Assembly (NCBI GenBank): GCA_024195585.1
Contig: SWBL01000224.1
Location: 1-64,000, forward strand
Source of the DNA: Aureobasidium sp. EXF-3400
Lineage: Eukaryota; Ascomycota; Dothideomycetes; Dothideales; Saccotheciaceae
DNA: 64,000 bases
Reading direction: 5' to 3'
Shown here in pieces: positions 22,301 to 32,681 of the stretch. The notes beneath the pieces are model-generated. The model made no database searches and was not told the origin of the DNA. It saw nothing but the letters and a program-made list of their open reading frames with translations. A program made the position numbers and the translations under genes. Positions within the stretch are counted from its first letter, which is position 1, and every line of letters starts with the position of its first letter.

Positions 22301-23170
22301 CGCGTCTCAACTGTACAGCTTCTACTCGACAAAGGCGCAGACGTCAACGCTGGAGATGGTGGAGCATTGCGAACAGCTTTATTTGAGAAACAATACACAA
22401 TCATACAGCTGTTACTTGACAGAAATGCTTACCTCAGGTTAGATGATTTCACGAGTGCTTTCTCGGAGAGTGACCGACGGGCCGAGAAATTGATAGCGAC
22501 CTTGCTACCATATGTCACCAAGAAGCTTGCCGCACAGAAAAACAGATGGGGGAAGAACCTACTACACTACGCTGCAGCCCGTGGATCGGAAAGCGTGGTG
22601 CAGAAGTGCTTGGAAATCGGTGTAGACGTCCATACTCGAGCTGACAATGGAAGAACAGCTCTACACTATGCTGCGTACTATGGTCGTCTTACCATTTTCA
22701 AGGCGCTTGTACGCGTCGGTTCCAACCGCGAGGAGATTGATGTGTATGGGTCGACCCCTGTCGCATATTTGGCGTCTCGTTCACCCCGAGAGAGTCGGGT
22801 AAGAAGTTGGAGCAAACTTCAGGGAAAAATTAGTCGACCGAGCAGTCCGGCAAGCATGCCAAATGTCACGACTGACTGGGACTGCACTTCGGATGCCAGT
22901 TCAGATATCTGGTTTTCCGAAGTCGACAGTTGGATCAGTGATTGGGATGGCTATCGGAGTAGTCGAGAGGGCAGTCGAGAGAGCAGTCGAGAGAATAGTG
23001 GAGAGAGCAGTCGAGACAGAAGTCGAGAGAGCAGTCGAGAGAGCAGTCGAGAGAATAGTGGAGAGAGCAGTCGAGACAGAAGTCGAAAACGCAGTCGAGA
23101 AAGCAGTTGGGAGAGCGAAGGGGGACACCAATGGCGCCGGGCAAGATTTAAGAGACCTAGATCCTGTTGA
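19306..23170 (+). CDS. NLR-like receptor: PNP domain, NACHT, ankyrin repeats, repeat tail (3 exons, 1251 aa)
   Basis: A fungal STAND/NLR-type protein of the kind linked to heterokaryon incompatibility and non-self response. Exons are 19306-20347, 20409-21252 and 21301-23170. Donors are GTTAGT and GTGAGT, acceptors CGCAG and CCCAG; both junctions keep frame. Residues about 15-330 form a nucleoside-phosphorylase-like N-domain (GIGAGIPG, then EMEAAGLMN). The NACHT NTPase follows: P-loop GIPGCGKT at 427-434, Walker-B-type VLDALDES near 530. A winged-helix-like region ends in AHFSVKEYL. Ankyrin repeats occupy about 855-1125 (LLLDKGADVNAGDG type). The tail has 12-bp DNA repeats giving an Arg/Ser-rich stretch. 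An alternative intron at 22799-22904 would switch the tail to another frame ending at 23330 with a membrane segment (see findings). Confidence 0.88.
22959..23114 (+). repeat. 12-bp tandem repeat with 60-bp higher-order period, inside NLR gene
   Basis: About thirteen copies of a 12-bp unit close to GCAGTCGAGAGA. Blocks starting at 22981 and 23041 are identical over roughly 55 of 60 bases, showing a recent 60-bp duplication. Because the unit is a multiple of three, copy-number change keeps frame. Two of the three plus frames stay open: Ser-Arg-Glu-Ser type and Val-Glu-Arg-Ala type. Confidence 0.9.
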
Positions 23171-23330
23171 GCAGTCCGTTTCCACTGGTTTCAAGGGGTC
23201 GAAGATGTTGTTGGCTTCCTTAGGGATGTCATTCCTAGTCTGCTATATAACTCTACTCGTATGTAGAGGAATCAAAAAGGTTGCTAGAATCTGCAGAAGA
23301 CTAGACAGTCACCACAGCATCGCTACATGA

Positions 23331-24096
23331 TAATAGAACGTAACCTCACATCAAACGGCTCTCTTTCTTCTACCTGTGGTACCGGCAGAAGGATACATAC
23401 AACGGAAAAACCCTGTATGACGATGACTGTTCAGGGGAAATTCGTTGCGTATGAATGATCGAGTGCAAGATATTCACCTTTGTCAAGAATGGCAGAGGCA
23501 ATAGACGTATCTGCTACCCATCAGGCGCTTGGTTGTTCATAGATCCAAAAGACACCGCCAGGACCCTGACTTCAATGGAATGTCAGGTCAATAGCGCCCA
23601 GAAAGACGTGCAAATGCATTAACAGCATCCATATCGAATTTCGTTTGAGTCTCTCAGGCTTTGGTGTGTCTGTGATGTCTTGCACGCCGCTCGAATCGAA
23701 TAGAAAGGTGGCATTGCAGCAATTCTTAGAGCGAGAGTTGAAATCGACGCTTGGAGTTACGGTATGATTATTGCTGTTGTTTTTCAGGATCTCTTCGTTC
23801 CGTCGTCAGTGTTTGAGTGCAAAATATCTCCCTTTCTTTTTCGAAAAGTCAGAAACCATAGACGCGTTCGTCCATATCAACTACGCGAACCACCATGTCA
23901 ACAATGTTGCTTTTAGGAAACCATAGGACGTCTGGATCTAAACATCGCTGCTATATTAAAAAGATTCCGAACGTGAAAAGGTAGTTGTAAAACATTTCAG
24001 ACATTTCATGGGATATATACAAGTACAAAAAAACCAAAAGCCAAGAAACTCCACTCTGTGCTTTTTGTAGACTCAAGAACTCTTTTCACATGTCAT
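23331..24096. other. Convergent intergenic region, NLR gene / aconitase gene
   Basis: It contains the 3' ends of two converging genes. No credible frame, RNA or repeat is visible. Confidence 0.5.
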
Positions 24097-26660
24097 TTAT
24101 GCGGCAGCGCTCTTACCAGCCTTAGCAGCAAGCAAGTTCAAAGCCGAGCCCGCAAGCACAAACGCACACTGATCCTTCGAAAGAGTATGCTTAGTAGCGA
24201 CTCTAATCTCCTCGCCAGACTTAGTCTTGACAACAAGAGTTACCTCACCCTGACCGCCAGAGTTAAGGACATCAAGAAGACCTTCAGTGCGTACTTCATC
24301 ACAAGCAGCCAGTTTGTCGTAATCGGCTTCGTTGGCGAAAGTCAATGGAACAACACCTTGCTTTTTGAGGTTGGTCTCGTGGATACGAGCGAAAGACTTG
24401 GAGAGGATGATGCGGCCACCGAGGTAGCGGGGTTGGAGAGCGGCGTGTTCACGAGCAGAGCCCTCGCCGTAGTTGTGTTCAGCGACGACGAGCCATTCCT
24501 TGCCTTGCTCCTTCCACTTCTTGGCCAAGGCGGGGATGCCCATGCCGTTGCTGCGGGACTCGGTGTCGTTGACATCGTAGACGACGTTGGTCTCGCCGGT
24601 TTCGGCGTTGATGGCGCCGATGAGGGTGTTCTCGGCAATGTTGGGCAAGTGGCCCTTGTACTTGAGCCAGGGGCCGGCGGCGGAGATGGTGTCGGTTGTG
24701 CATTGGCCCTTGACCTTGACAAGAACACGGAGACCTTCGAGCTCGCTCTGAGGGAAGGGAGCGAAAGGCTCGAGGAGAGCGAGACGAGTGGAGTTGGGGT
24801 CGACCTGAACCTCGACGCTGGCATCGGCCTTGCCGGGAGTGGGGAGGAACTCGGGGTTGCCTTGAGCGAAGCCAGTGCTGGGCAAGTCACGGCCTTGAGG
24901 AGGGTTGAAGCGGAACTCGCCACCGTTAGGGAGAGGGATAGCATCGGTCATGGGGTTGAAGGTAGTGCTACCACCATAAGCCATGGCAGTAACGAGTTCG
25001 GGACTGGCGAGGAAGTTCATGGTCTTGACGTTTCCATCGTTGCGACCACGGAAGTTACGGTTGTAGGAAGTGAAGATGGCGTTCTCAGTTCCCTTCTCAA
25101 CACCATCGGTACGAGTCCATTGGCCTATGCACGGCCCGCAAGCATTGGCAAGAATGACACCACCAGCGTCGTTGAAAGTGCTAAGAGTCTCGTCACGCTC
25201 GAGGGTAGCACGGACTTGCTCACTACCAGGGGTGATGAAGAAGTCGGCCTTGGGCTGAAGACCGGCAGCTGTGGCCTGCTTGACCAGCGACTCAGCACGG
25301 GTCATGTCCTGGTATGAGGAGTTTGTGCATGAGCCGATCAGACCGGCACCAAGAGTCTCGGGCCAGTTGTTGGCCTTGACGGTTTCGCGGAAGAGGGACA
25401 GAGGAGTGGAAAGATCGGGAGTCATGGGACCGTTGACGTGGGGCTCGAGAGTGCTGAGATCGATCTCAATGACCTTGTCGTAATGAGCACCCTCATCAGC
25501 GCGGAGGAGGTTGTGAGGACCAGGAGAGCTGGCGATAGTCTCGGCAGCCAGGGCGATGGGGCCACGGTGAGTTGCGTGGAGGTAAGGGACGTGTGCTTTT
25601 GTGAAGGGGAAGAGGGAGGTTGTTGCGCCGATTTCAGCACCCACTAGAAACATGTTAGCAGTATACTTTGAGGGTTGTTACAAGGGTGGAAATTACTGTT
25701 GCAGACTGTGCTCATGCCGGTTGTGGCAAGAGTCTCAACACCAGGACCGAAGTATTCGACAATGTAGCCAGTACCACCACGGACGGTGAGTTGACCGGCA
25801 AGGTTAAGGATAATGTCCTTGGGACTGGCCCAGCCGCTGAGCTGACCCACGAGTCTGACACCGAGAATCTTAGGAGCCTTGAGTTCCCATGGAGCGTCGA
25901 CCAAAGCGTCAACAGCATCAGCACCACCAACACCAATGGCAATAGCACCAAGACCACCAGCGTTGGGAGTGTGCGAGTCGGTTCCGAGCATCATGAGACC
26001 AGGGGCAGAGTAGTTCTCGAGAACGTTCTGGTGGATGATACCAGCACCGGGAGGCCAGAACTCAATACCGTACTTCTTTGCCGCACTCTCCAAGAAGTCA
26101 AAGACCTCCTTGTTGCCCTTGATTGACTGGGGCAAGTCGACATCTGCACCTCTTTCTCCAACAATCATGTGGTCGCAATGAATACTGGCAGGGACAGCAG
26201 TGGTGGGCAGACCGCACGACATGAACTGCAGCAGGGCCATCTGGGCAGAGGCATCTTGCATGGCAACTCTGTCAGGCTTGAGCTTGAGGTTGGCCTTTCC
26301 ACGAATGTCGGCGCCATTGTTTGTTCCGGTCAAAAGGGACTCCTCGGGTGACTCGAGATGTGAATAGAGGATCTTTTCGGCGAGTGTGAGGGGGCGGTCG
26401 GGCAGGATACGGCGGACTTCGTGTAGTTTTCTGAGCAGCTTGGGGTATGGCGGGGTGCGACTGGCCAGGTCTGATGCTGAGGGAGTGGTAGAGGCATCGG
26501 CTTGTGTAGCCAGGTGACGGCGCGCTACTGACAATCGTCCAACAGAAGAGGCAAGTGACTGCCGACGAGTTAGTCATGGCTTGTATAACCATCAATTGTC
26601 GAACATGTGGCATACCCTGACTGCAGGCAATCTGCTCGTACGCAACAACTGGGCCCCCAT
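24097..26660 (-). CDS. ACO2: Mitochondrial aconitase, Aco2/AcoB type (3 exons, 817 aa)
   Basis: A 4Fe-4S hydro-lyase of the mitochondrial matrix. The sequence matches the fungal second aconitase, which in yeast contributes mainly to the homocitrate/homoaconitate steps of lysine synthesis, rather than to the main TCA enzyme: [19 protein letters not shown] and [18 protein letters not shown] are Aco2-like. Minus-strand exons are 26660-26616, 26558-25697 and 25643-24097. The first exon is only 45 nt and with the start of exon 2 encodes a basic amphipathic mitochondrial presequence ([15 protein letters not shown], then SLASSVGRL). Junction 2 restores [12 protein letters not shown] and has a CTAAC branch site. 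Cluster ligands lie in GSCTNSS and [11 protein letters not shown]. The short first exon is inferred, since exon 2 lacks an ATG. Confidence 0.88.
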
Positions 26661-26932
26661 TATGTCTAGTGTGTATAACAAGAAGATCAACCAGAGAACA
26701 CAAAGGCAAAATGACTGTCCACCAGCGAAATATTTGGGCGATTTCGGCCGCCGCCCGCCATCCATGGCCAGCGCGCTAGACTCCACATTTCTTGGCCTGG
26801 GGTCTCCGAGACCGCCGACAGCCACTCTCTACTTCTCCATTACTAATGAACAGACAAAATACACATGAGTTGAATTACATTACTATGGCTATCTATGATA
26901 TTTGATTTCAGACATGAGATGGAGGGAAAACA

Positions 26933-27463
26933 TCAGACACGCACAACTGGTTGATCCCAGCGAGTAAACTCATGGACGCGCGACTCTGCCGTGTTGTTTG
27001 GCATTGGAGACATGTTGGCGACAGCGTTGGCCATCTTGCTAGATGCTCTAGTCTGAAACTCGAAGGTCGCTGATATGATGCGAGTGTTCCTCGGAGCCTT
27101 GGTCACAGACTTCACAGACATGGCAGCGAAAACATCAGCAATCTTGTCCGTTTCGGTATCCGCCAAATTGGCTGCATCTTTGGACATGGCAACATAGGTC
27201 ATGGGGGAAGTCTTTCTGCGCTTTTCTTCGTGTAGATGCGTCGAATCCGAATGTGCTGGTTCTGATTCACGCTTTCGTGGACCTGCGAGTTTTGTAGGGT
27301 CGGAAGGCTGAGTGTAGACTTTCACCAAGGTCGGTCCTCTGAGGTTGGCGGCATAGCGTGCTTTCATGGCGGCAACCTCAGGTGCACGCAGCCGCTTCAT
27401 CTCTGCAGCTCTTTTGGTAAATGCAGCATAGCGCGCTTTCGTTCTCGTCTTATAGGCTGACAT
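26933..27463 (-). CDS. Small basic unknown protein (176 aa)
   Basis: Not recognised. An intact intronless frame with a clean ATG at 27463. The first 65 residues are rich in Lys, Arg and Ala with helix-forming spacing. An acidic/basic Ser-rich linker carries a KRRK nuclear-localisation-like patch near residue 83. The C-terminal half is neutral. No signal peptide or membrane segment is seen. It diverges from VPS29 across about 500 bp. A nuclear role is suggested by charge only. Confidence 0.55.
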   Translation of the reverse strand: MSAYKTRTKARYAAFTKRAAEMKRLRAPEVAAMKARYAANLRGPTLVKVYTQPSDPTKLAGPRKRESEPAHSDSTHLHEEKRRKTSPMTYVAMSKDAANLADTETDKIADVFAAMSVKSVTKAPRNTRIISATFEFQTRASSKMANAVANMSPMPNNTAESRVHEFTRWDQPVVRV

Positions 27464-27969
27464 GGTTGAGTTGTGCTTTGTCGGAATTGTGAAGACTTGA
27501 CTTCTGTGATGAGATTTGTCTATTGCAGGTCGGGGAAATCATCGTTGTACTTGGCCTCTTATAATTCCTAAAGATCTACAGTGAGTCAGATATCGTAGAG
27601 CAGTCTCTGAGCACACTTCGAAGCGCAAAGCATGATAGAGTCATGGTTTGAGAGAATCATCGATCAAATCAGTCACTTATCGAAACTCATCAGGGACGGT
27701 ACAGAGACGTCCGGATACATATCTTTGGAGCAATATTCAGGTTAAAAGACTTCTCACTTTACATGAGTGCCGAATCAGAGGATGTGAGGAAGAGGAGAAG
27801 GAAGGAAGTCGCGGGCGAGGTCGATAAGTTGGCGGCCCGAGCTCACCTCCGCCTGTCTGGGCCCCGCTGATGTCGTTGCGTGTCGCATTGTGACAAACAG
27901 CAACCAACCCGGAACTCACAACTCAATTCAGGCGACGACACTGGCGCAAGGAAAAGCGCGTAATATATC
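27464..27969. other. Divergent promoter region, small basic protein / VPS29
   Basis: No gene or element is recognised. It is a plausible shared promoter. Confidence 0.45.
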
Positions 27970-28812
27970 ATGACTTCTAGACTTGTGTTATGCTTGGGCG
28001 ACCTCTTCATCCCGGACCGCGCCAATGTGAGTCGGCACTTCTCGCAATCCACCTCCCCTAGCTAACCAGTTCACAGGACATTCCAGCAAAGGTACCACGG
28101 CATCCTCTCGACCGCCCATTCACTCTCAATCTGGAGTCTAACGCGATTTGAACAGTTCAAGAAACTCCTCACACCAGGCAAGATTGGTCAAATCCTCTGT
28201 CTAGGCAACCTCACATCACCAAGCGTCTACACCTTCCTCCGAAATCTCGCGCCCGATCTTCAACTCGTTAAGGGTGACTTTGATATCTCACTATCGGCTC
28301 CTGCTCCTCCGAACCCTAACGCCCCATACGCCGCTCCTACCGACCAGATCCCCGTTCCTACTGCTCTCTCAAAAGTTGTCACACATGGCGGTCTGCGTAT
28401 TGGCTTCACACATGGTCACACAATTGTCCCACCCGGCGATCCAGACAGCTTGTTGATAGCTGCAAGACAGATGGATGTCGACGTCTTGTGTTGGGGCGGT
28501 ACTTGCAAGTTTGAAGCCTACGAGATGGAGGGCAAGTTCTTTGTCAACCCAGGCAGCGCGACTGGTGCTGTCAGTTGGTCATCAGATATCGAACTCGACT
28601 CGGAAGGCGAAGCAGTGTCAACGCCTAGCTTTGTGCTTATGGATGTGAGTCGTCACGCATCGTGGGCTAACCTAATCGACCTTTCTGATCATCCCGAGCA
28701 GGTCCAAGGAGACGTCCTCGTCCTCTACGTATACCAGCTTCGCAAGGACCAGAATGGTGTTGAGAATGTGGCCGTCGAGAAGGTCTCGTACAGGAAAAAC
28801 GCCTCTTCATAG
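27970..28812 (+). CDS. VPS29: Vps29 retromer subunit (4 exons, 223 aa)
   Basis: Metallophosphoesterase-fold scaffold of the retromer complex (with Vps35 and Vps26), which returns sorting receptors from endosomes to the Golgi. Exons are 27970-28026, 28077-28091, 28156-28644 and 28702-28812. Exon 2 is a 15-nt microexon (Asp-Ile-Pro-Ala-Lys), needed to give the family start LVLCLGDLFIPDRANDIPAKFKK. Metal-site-like stretches are LCLGNL, KGDFD and FTHGHT. Intron 3 is 57 nt and free of stops, so its retention would add 19 residues after FVLMD. Residues about 78-100 form a Pro/Ala-rich insertion absent from the human protein but common in fungi. Confidence 0.92.
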
Positions 28813-29178
28813 TACTCTGTCATCATTATGAACCCCCATAACGACATCCGAATCTTTAGTAATCCAACCATATTCACATCCCATTCTCGGCTGCAGACCG
28901 GCGCAACTCCTCTGGCTGCTTATCGATAGCCAATACTGACTTAGATTTCTCGGATTGACTCGGATGTGATGAGTCGAGACGCCCTTACTGACAAAAGAAT
29001 AGAAGCCCTTTCTTGAAACACCCGTCTGATATGACAGGGTCGTTCCCCACACGGACATTTCGGTGTTTAGCATGACGATCTTCAAGCATCCTTCGAATCC
29101 CACTGACGATACGTGTACCTTGTAGTCCACAAGTCAACCTCAATTCAACTCTTGCAATCTCACAAAGCCATCACCAAC
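28813..29178. other. Intergenic between VPS29 and alcohol dehydrogenase gene
   Basis: It holds the 3' flank of VPS29 and the promoter of the next gene. Nothing else is recognised. Confidence 0.5.
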
Positions 29179-30451
29179 ATGTCGCCAAACCAAGAAACCT
29201 ACCGTTATGCATTCCCAGACTCTCCTCCGCACATCAGCTACGGCATCCCCTTCGACGAGTCATGCGCCAAACACGTGAATCAGACCTTCGACGCTAAGCG
29301 TGTCTACATTATCGCGTCCGGCTCTCTGTCTCGCCAAACAGACAATATCAAGAAGCTCGATAAAGCCCTAGATGGTAAAGTTGTGGGCATCCGCCATGGC
29401 ATGACCCCTCATACTCTGTGCTCTGAGGTCCTCGAAATTATCCGCGATACTCGTGAAGCTAAAGCAGATCTGATCATCACTTGTGGTGCTGGCTCTTTGA
29501 CAGATGCAGCCAAGATCATTGCTCTTGTAATGTTTACTATAGTCCAGGGAAGATTGAAGCTGTGACTAATAGTATAATCAGGCACTGGCGAACAATGTCT
29601 CAACAGTAGACGATCTGATCGAGATGCATGTCAATGGCCTCACAGACGAGCGTCCAGATTTGAAAGCTCCTACCATCCCTGTGATCAGTATCCCCACTTC
29701 CCTCTCTGGTGGTGAATACACACGACCAGGCGGTGCCACCGACGACCGCAATCACCGCAAGCAACTCTTCCCCAGTCGGGGCCCGTTCCTTGTCATCCTA
29801 GACCCGCAGCTTACAACCACAACACCGGATTCTATCTGGCTGTCCACTGGTATCCGCTCTGTCGACCACTGTGTTGAAGCTATGTGCTCGTTGGAGGACA
29901 ACCCTGGCGCCGATGAGCGCGGTACTAGAGGCCTCAAAGCATTGGTGCCTGGTTTGTTGCGCTGCAAAGCCAATGCGAACGACTTGGATGCTAGACTCGA
30001 CTGCCAACTAGGCGTCATCGATGCCATCGGCGCCATCTTTTTCGAAAAAGCGCCGCTGGGAGGAAGCCATGGTATCGGTCACCAACTCGGTCCCCTAGGG
30101 GTCGGCCATGGCGAAACCAGCTGCATCATGCTACCATCTGTATGCAAGTACAATGCCAACACTAACCCCGACCAACAAGCCAAAGTCCGAAAAGTGTTCT
30201 GGCAAGACGATGTTGTCAAACAAGTCCTACAAAAGCACGGCTTGCAAGAACAATCAGCGGATCTGGGAGATTGTCTCAAAGCTATTGTCAAGGAGCTTGG
30301 TCTTCCTGGGAGTTTGAGTGATGTGGGTGTGGGAGAGGATAAGTTTGACATGCTTGCCGAGAATAGTCTTAGTGATTTCTGTTGCGCTACTAATCCTATT
30401 CCTCTCAAGGAGAAAGAGCAGGTTATAAAGATTTTGAAGATGGCCTTGTGA
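29179..30451 (+). CDS. Iron-containing alcohol dehydrogenase / maleylacetate reductase-like (2 exons, 405 aa)
   Basis: Group III NAD(P)-dependent dehydrogenase. Exons are 29179-29526 and 29582-30451, joined at Ile-Ile-Ala-Leu | Ala-Leu-Ala. The ATG at 29179 lies after CACCAAC, a good context. The N-terminal dinucleotide domain has the ITCGAGSLTDAAKIIA loop (family GGGS-D-x-AK). The C-terminal helical domain has the metal-binding stretch GSHGIGHQLGPLGVGHGET, with the spaced His residues typical of maleylacetate reductases and related enzymes. The family acts in aromatic-ring breakdown (hydroxyquinol branch), but no dioxygenase gene is nearby, so the substrate remains open. Length is slightly over the usual 350-390 residues. 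Confidence 0.87.
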
Positions 30452-30542
30452 GCAAGGAAGTTCTTGTTCAGCCATCCTATGCTCGTTATAGAATCTAGAA
30501 GTTTTACGGACTGGCTTGCTCCCGAAAATCCTCTTTGTTTCT

Positions 30543-31208
30543 CTATACTTCTGAAGAAAATGGATTTAGCTGCGAGAGACGTTCTCGCAGTTGCTCTTGG
30601 TCTCGTCTTTCTTCCATCTCTTTAGCTGCACGTTTTCCATCTAATCCTCGCCAAATCAAAAAAGTCCTTATCGTCAAGGTATACATGCTAGCTCTACCAT
30701 TAATCTGCAGTCAGTCTCGGTGTCCTTCTCGAGGCGCCTGGATATGGAGCAGAAGAATCAGACTTACAAAAACGGAACAGCTACAATGATCATAAAACTG
30801 CTTTTTTTCGCACTAGTCGAGAGAACATAAACACTCCCAATTGTGGAGACCAGGGACGAGTAAATATTGTTGAAAAGCATAACCTTGTGCGAAAAAAACC
30901 TCGATGGGTAAAGTAGAAGTTGGAACCAGTAGGACAAAGACATGATCCATGCTGCTGTTACGAGGAGGGCTTCACTATTTGGGATTAGTGATGGTTTGTG
31001 GGAAGAGGGTAGGGGGGATGCACAAAGTAGTTATAGTGGTTGGTTCCCCTAAACGCATGAAGAGGAATAAAGTAAGCCAGTTTAAAGGGTGCGTCATGAG
31101 GATTATGGGTAAGCCTTGAATGCTCCAGCAGATGTTGAGGCAGGTGCGGGATTGTAGGCATGTTTTTAAGCGTGAGGTGTAGTTTCTAGTCGAGAGGATT
31201 TTGAACAT
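30543..31208 (-). CDS. Four-TM membrane protein family, copy A (3 exons, 178 aa)
   Basis: I recognise no known family. Minus-strand exons are 31208-31024, 30974-30768 and 30687-30543; introns of 49 and 80 nt are both in phase 2. The protein has the signature C23-L-N-I-C27-W-S-I-Q-G-L-P opening the first hydrophobic stretch (about 24-52), then AWIMSLSYWFQLLLY, NNIYSSLVSTIGSVYVL and FMIIVAVPFLF hydrophobic stretches, so about four membrane segments. Exon 3 starts with MYTLTIRTFLIW and ends in a charged, Glu/Arg-rich coiled-coil-like tail. It is paralogous to the three genes that follow, sharing intron positions and phases. It diverges from copy B across 487 bp. The model is by hand; confidence rests on conservation among copies. 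Confidence 0.72.
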
Positions 31209-31695
31209 GTATGAGAATCTCTTTTTTTTTTCTCTTCGTAGATTTCAGAAGATAGTCTTTTCTGGATTTGTCTGTTTGGTTTGATGGAGTTGGTGGATTG
31301 GTGAGTTGAAGAAAACGTGGTTGAAGCCTTTTTTTTTCCTCTCTGTTTTGTCCAGACTGGAGAACCTCGTAGAAAAAGATAGTCTTACGTGGAAAGAGGT
31401 GGTTCGCCTGATTATATTAGGAAAGATGCGAAGGAAGGGGCACGGTCACCTTGCCAATCTCGGGCTTTCTTCTGTATAGCGAGTCAGCACTCGTAAATAT
31501 AAATTAGCATCTCTTGTTAGAGGACCTCACGCGATGCGTGTGTATCTGCGGACAACGAAAGAAATGGAAAGAAAGATATTCGATTCTTCACCCTTCATCC
31601 TCCTTCTGCTCTGAAGCACAATCTGTGCTCTTTGATATCTTTTTCTCTCAAAAGAAAAAAGCATTTTGTCAAAGGTCACCAATCGCAGCCTAACA
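31209..31695. other. Bidirectional promoter between membrane-protein copies A and B
   Basis: A 487-bp spacer between divergent paralogues. It contains T-rich runs (31216-31225 and 31330-31337) and no other gene. Confidence 0.45.
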
Positions 31696-32368
31696 ATGTC
31701 TAAACTCCTCGAACGGATATCTTCCATCAAATCCTCAATCGAATCAGAAAAATGCCTAAAAATCTGTTGGCTCATCCAAGCATTACCCATGGCATTTGTT
31801 TCAATCACACTTTCCTGGTTCATAATATATCTGCTGTTCTCAGGACTTGATTTGATAAACTTGTAAGTTTTCTCCTGTCTTTATTTCTCTCTTCTTCTAT
31901 TTTATACTCTCGAGCCTTCTTATCCCAGTTTTACCAAAAGCTGTCTCTTAACGAAAAAAGGGATAATGATCATCTTGCTAAAGATATGGGGAATAGGGAT
32001 TTTGTCATCATCTTTGCAATGTGGATCATGGGATGCAGTTTTTGTGTCCAGGCTGCCAAGTTTCCGAGGCTCTGGTTTGAGGATTGGGTTATGTTGGCAA
32101 ATACTGTATACGAGAGTATTGTTTGCAGTGCTGCGATACTGAGGTTCAGTCCGAAGATTTCTGAGAGGGAGGATGGAATTTGGATCATTGGAGTCATGGT
32201 TATCACTACGTAAGCTTTGCGGTCCTTAGATTTAGAATTGGGGGTGTACTGATAAGTTACAGGGTAAGCGTGTACGTCTTGACGATGAGAAGCTATCTAG
32301 TCTGGCGAAACGATACAAATGCAACTAAGACAAATCAAGAGGAAGATGTGGGCATGATAGTCTTGTAG
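31696..32368 (+). CDS. Four-TM membrane protein family, copy B (3 exons, 161 aa)
   Basis: Exons are 31696-31862, 31997-32209 and 32263-32368, both introns in phase 2. The acceptor GAATAG at 31996 was chosen because copies A, C and D also use TAG here and the distance to the WIM motif matches copy A. An alternative acceptor at 31960 keeps frame and gives 173 residues. The signature is C20-L-K-I-C24-W-L-I-Q-A-L-P, followed by a long hydrophobic stretch, then VIIFAMWIMGCSFCV, NTVYESIVCSAAI and GIWIIGVMVITT. Exon 3 gives VYVLTMRSYLVW and an acidic 20-residue tail. The N terminus before the first membrane segment is basic and probably cytosolic. Function is unknown. Confidence 0.72.
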
Positions 32369-32681
32369 TCAGAGCAGATGCAGAAGCAAGGGAGTGTATG
32401 CTATAAACTGCTGCTGAAAGGATATACCGGTAACAAGGAGTCACCACAGATCCATACTCGTCAAGGCAGAGCAAATATTGAAAGCGCCGAAACTTCCAAC
32501 CTGTGCTCAAATTTCTTGAATGACTCAAATATATATTTTCAGGCAACCTAAAGTCTTTGCCAATCCATGCGCAAACAATTCTGCAACCTTTTTTTTTTTT
32601 CTTCCGCTTTGTCTTGCATCCCTCGTATCTACTGTACTTCTCACATTCAAGCAAGAGATTGTCAGAAAGACACCAGAGATC
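32369..32681. other. Spacer between membrane-protein copies B and C
   Basis: 313 bp with a T-run at 32590-32602. No gene; it is probably the promoter of copy C. Confidence 0.45.

Noticed and set aside
22901..23194. Minus-strand frames across the NLR repeat
   Set aside because: The 12-bp unit is stop-free on the minus strand simply because of its composition.
24058..25317. 419-codon plus-strand frame
   Set aside because: Antisense shadow of the aconitase gene caused by codon bias.
31929..31996. Acceptor CCCAG at 31928 for copy B of the membrane family
   Set aside because: A strong-looking site, but it gives the wrong phase with the GTAAGT donor; the TAG acceptor at 31996 keeps frame and matches the paralogues.
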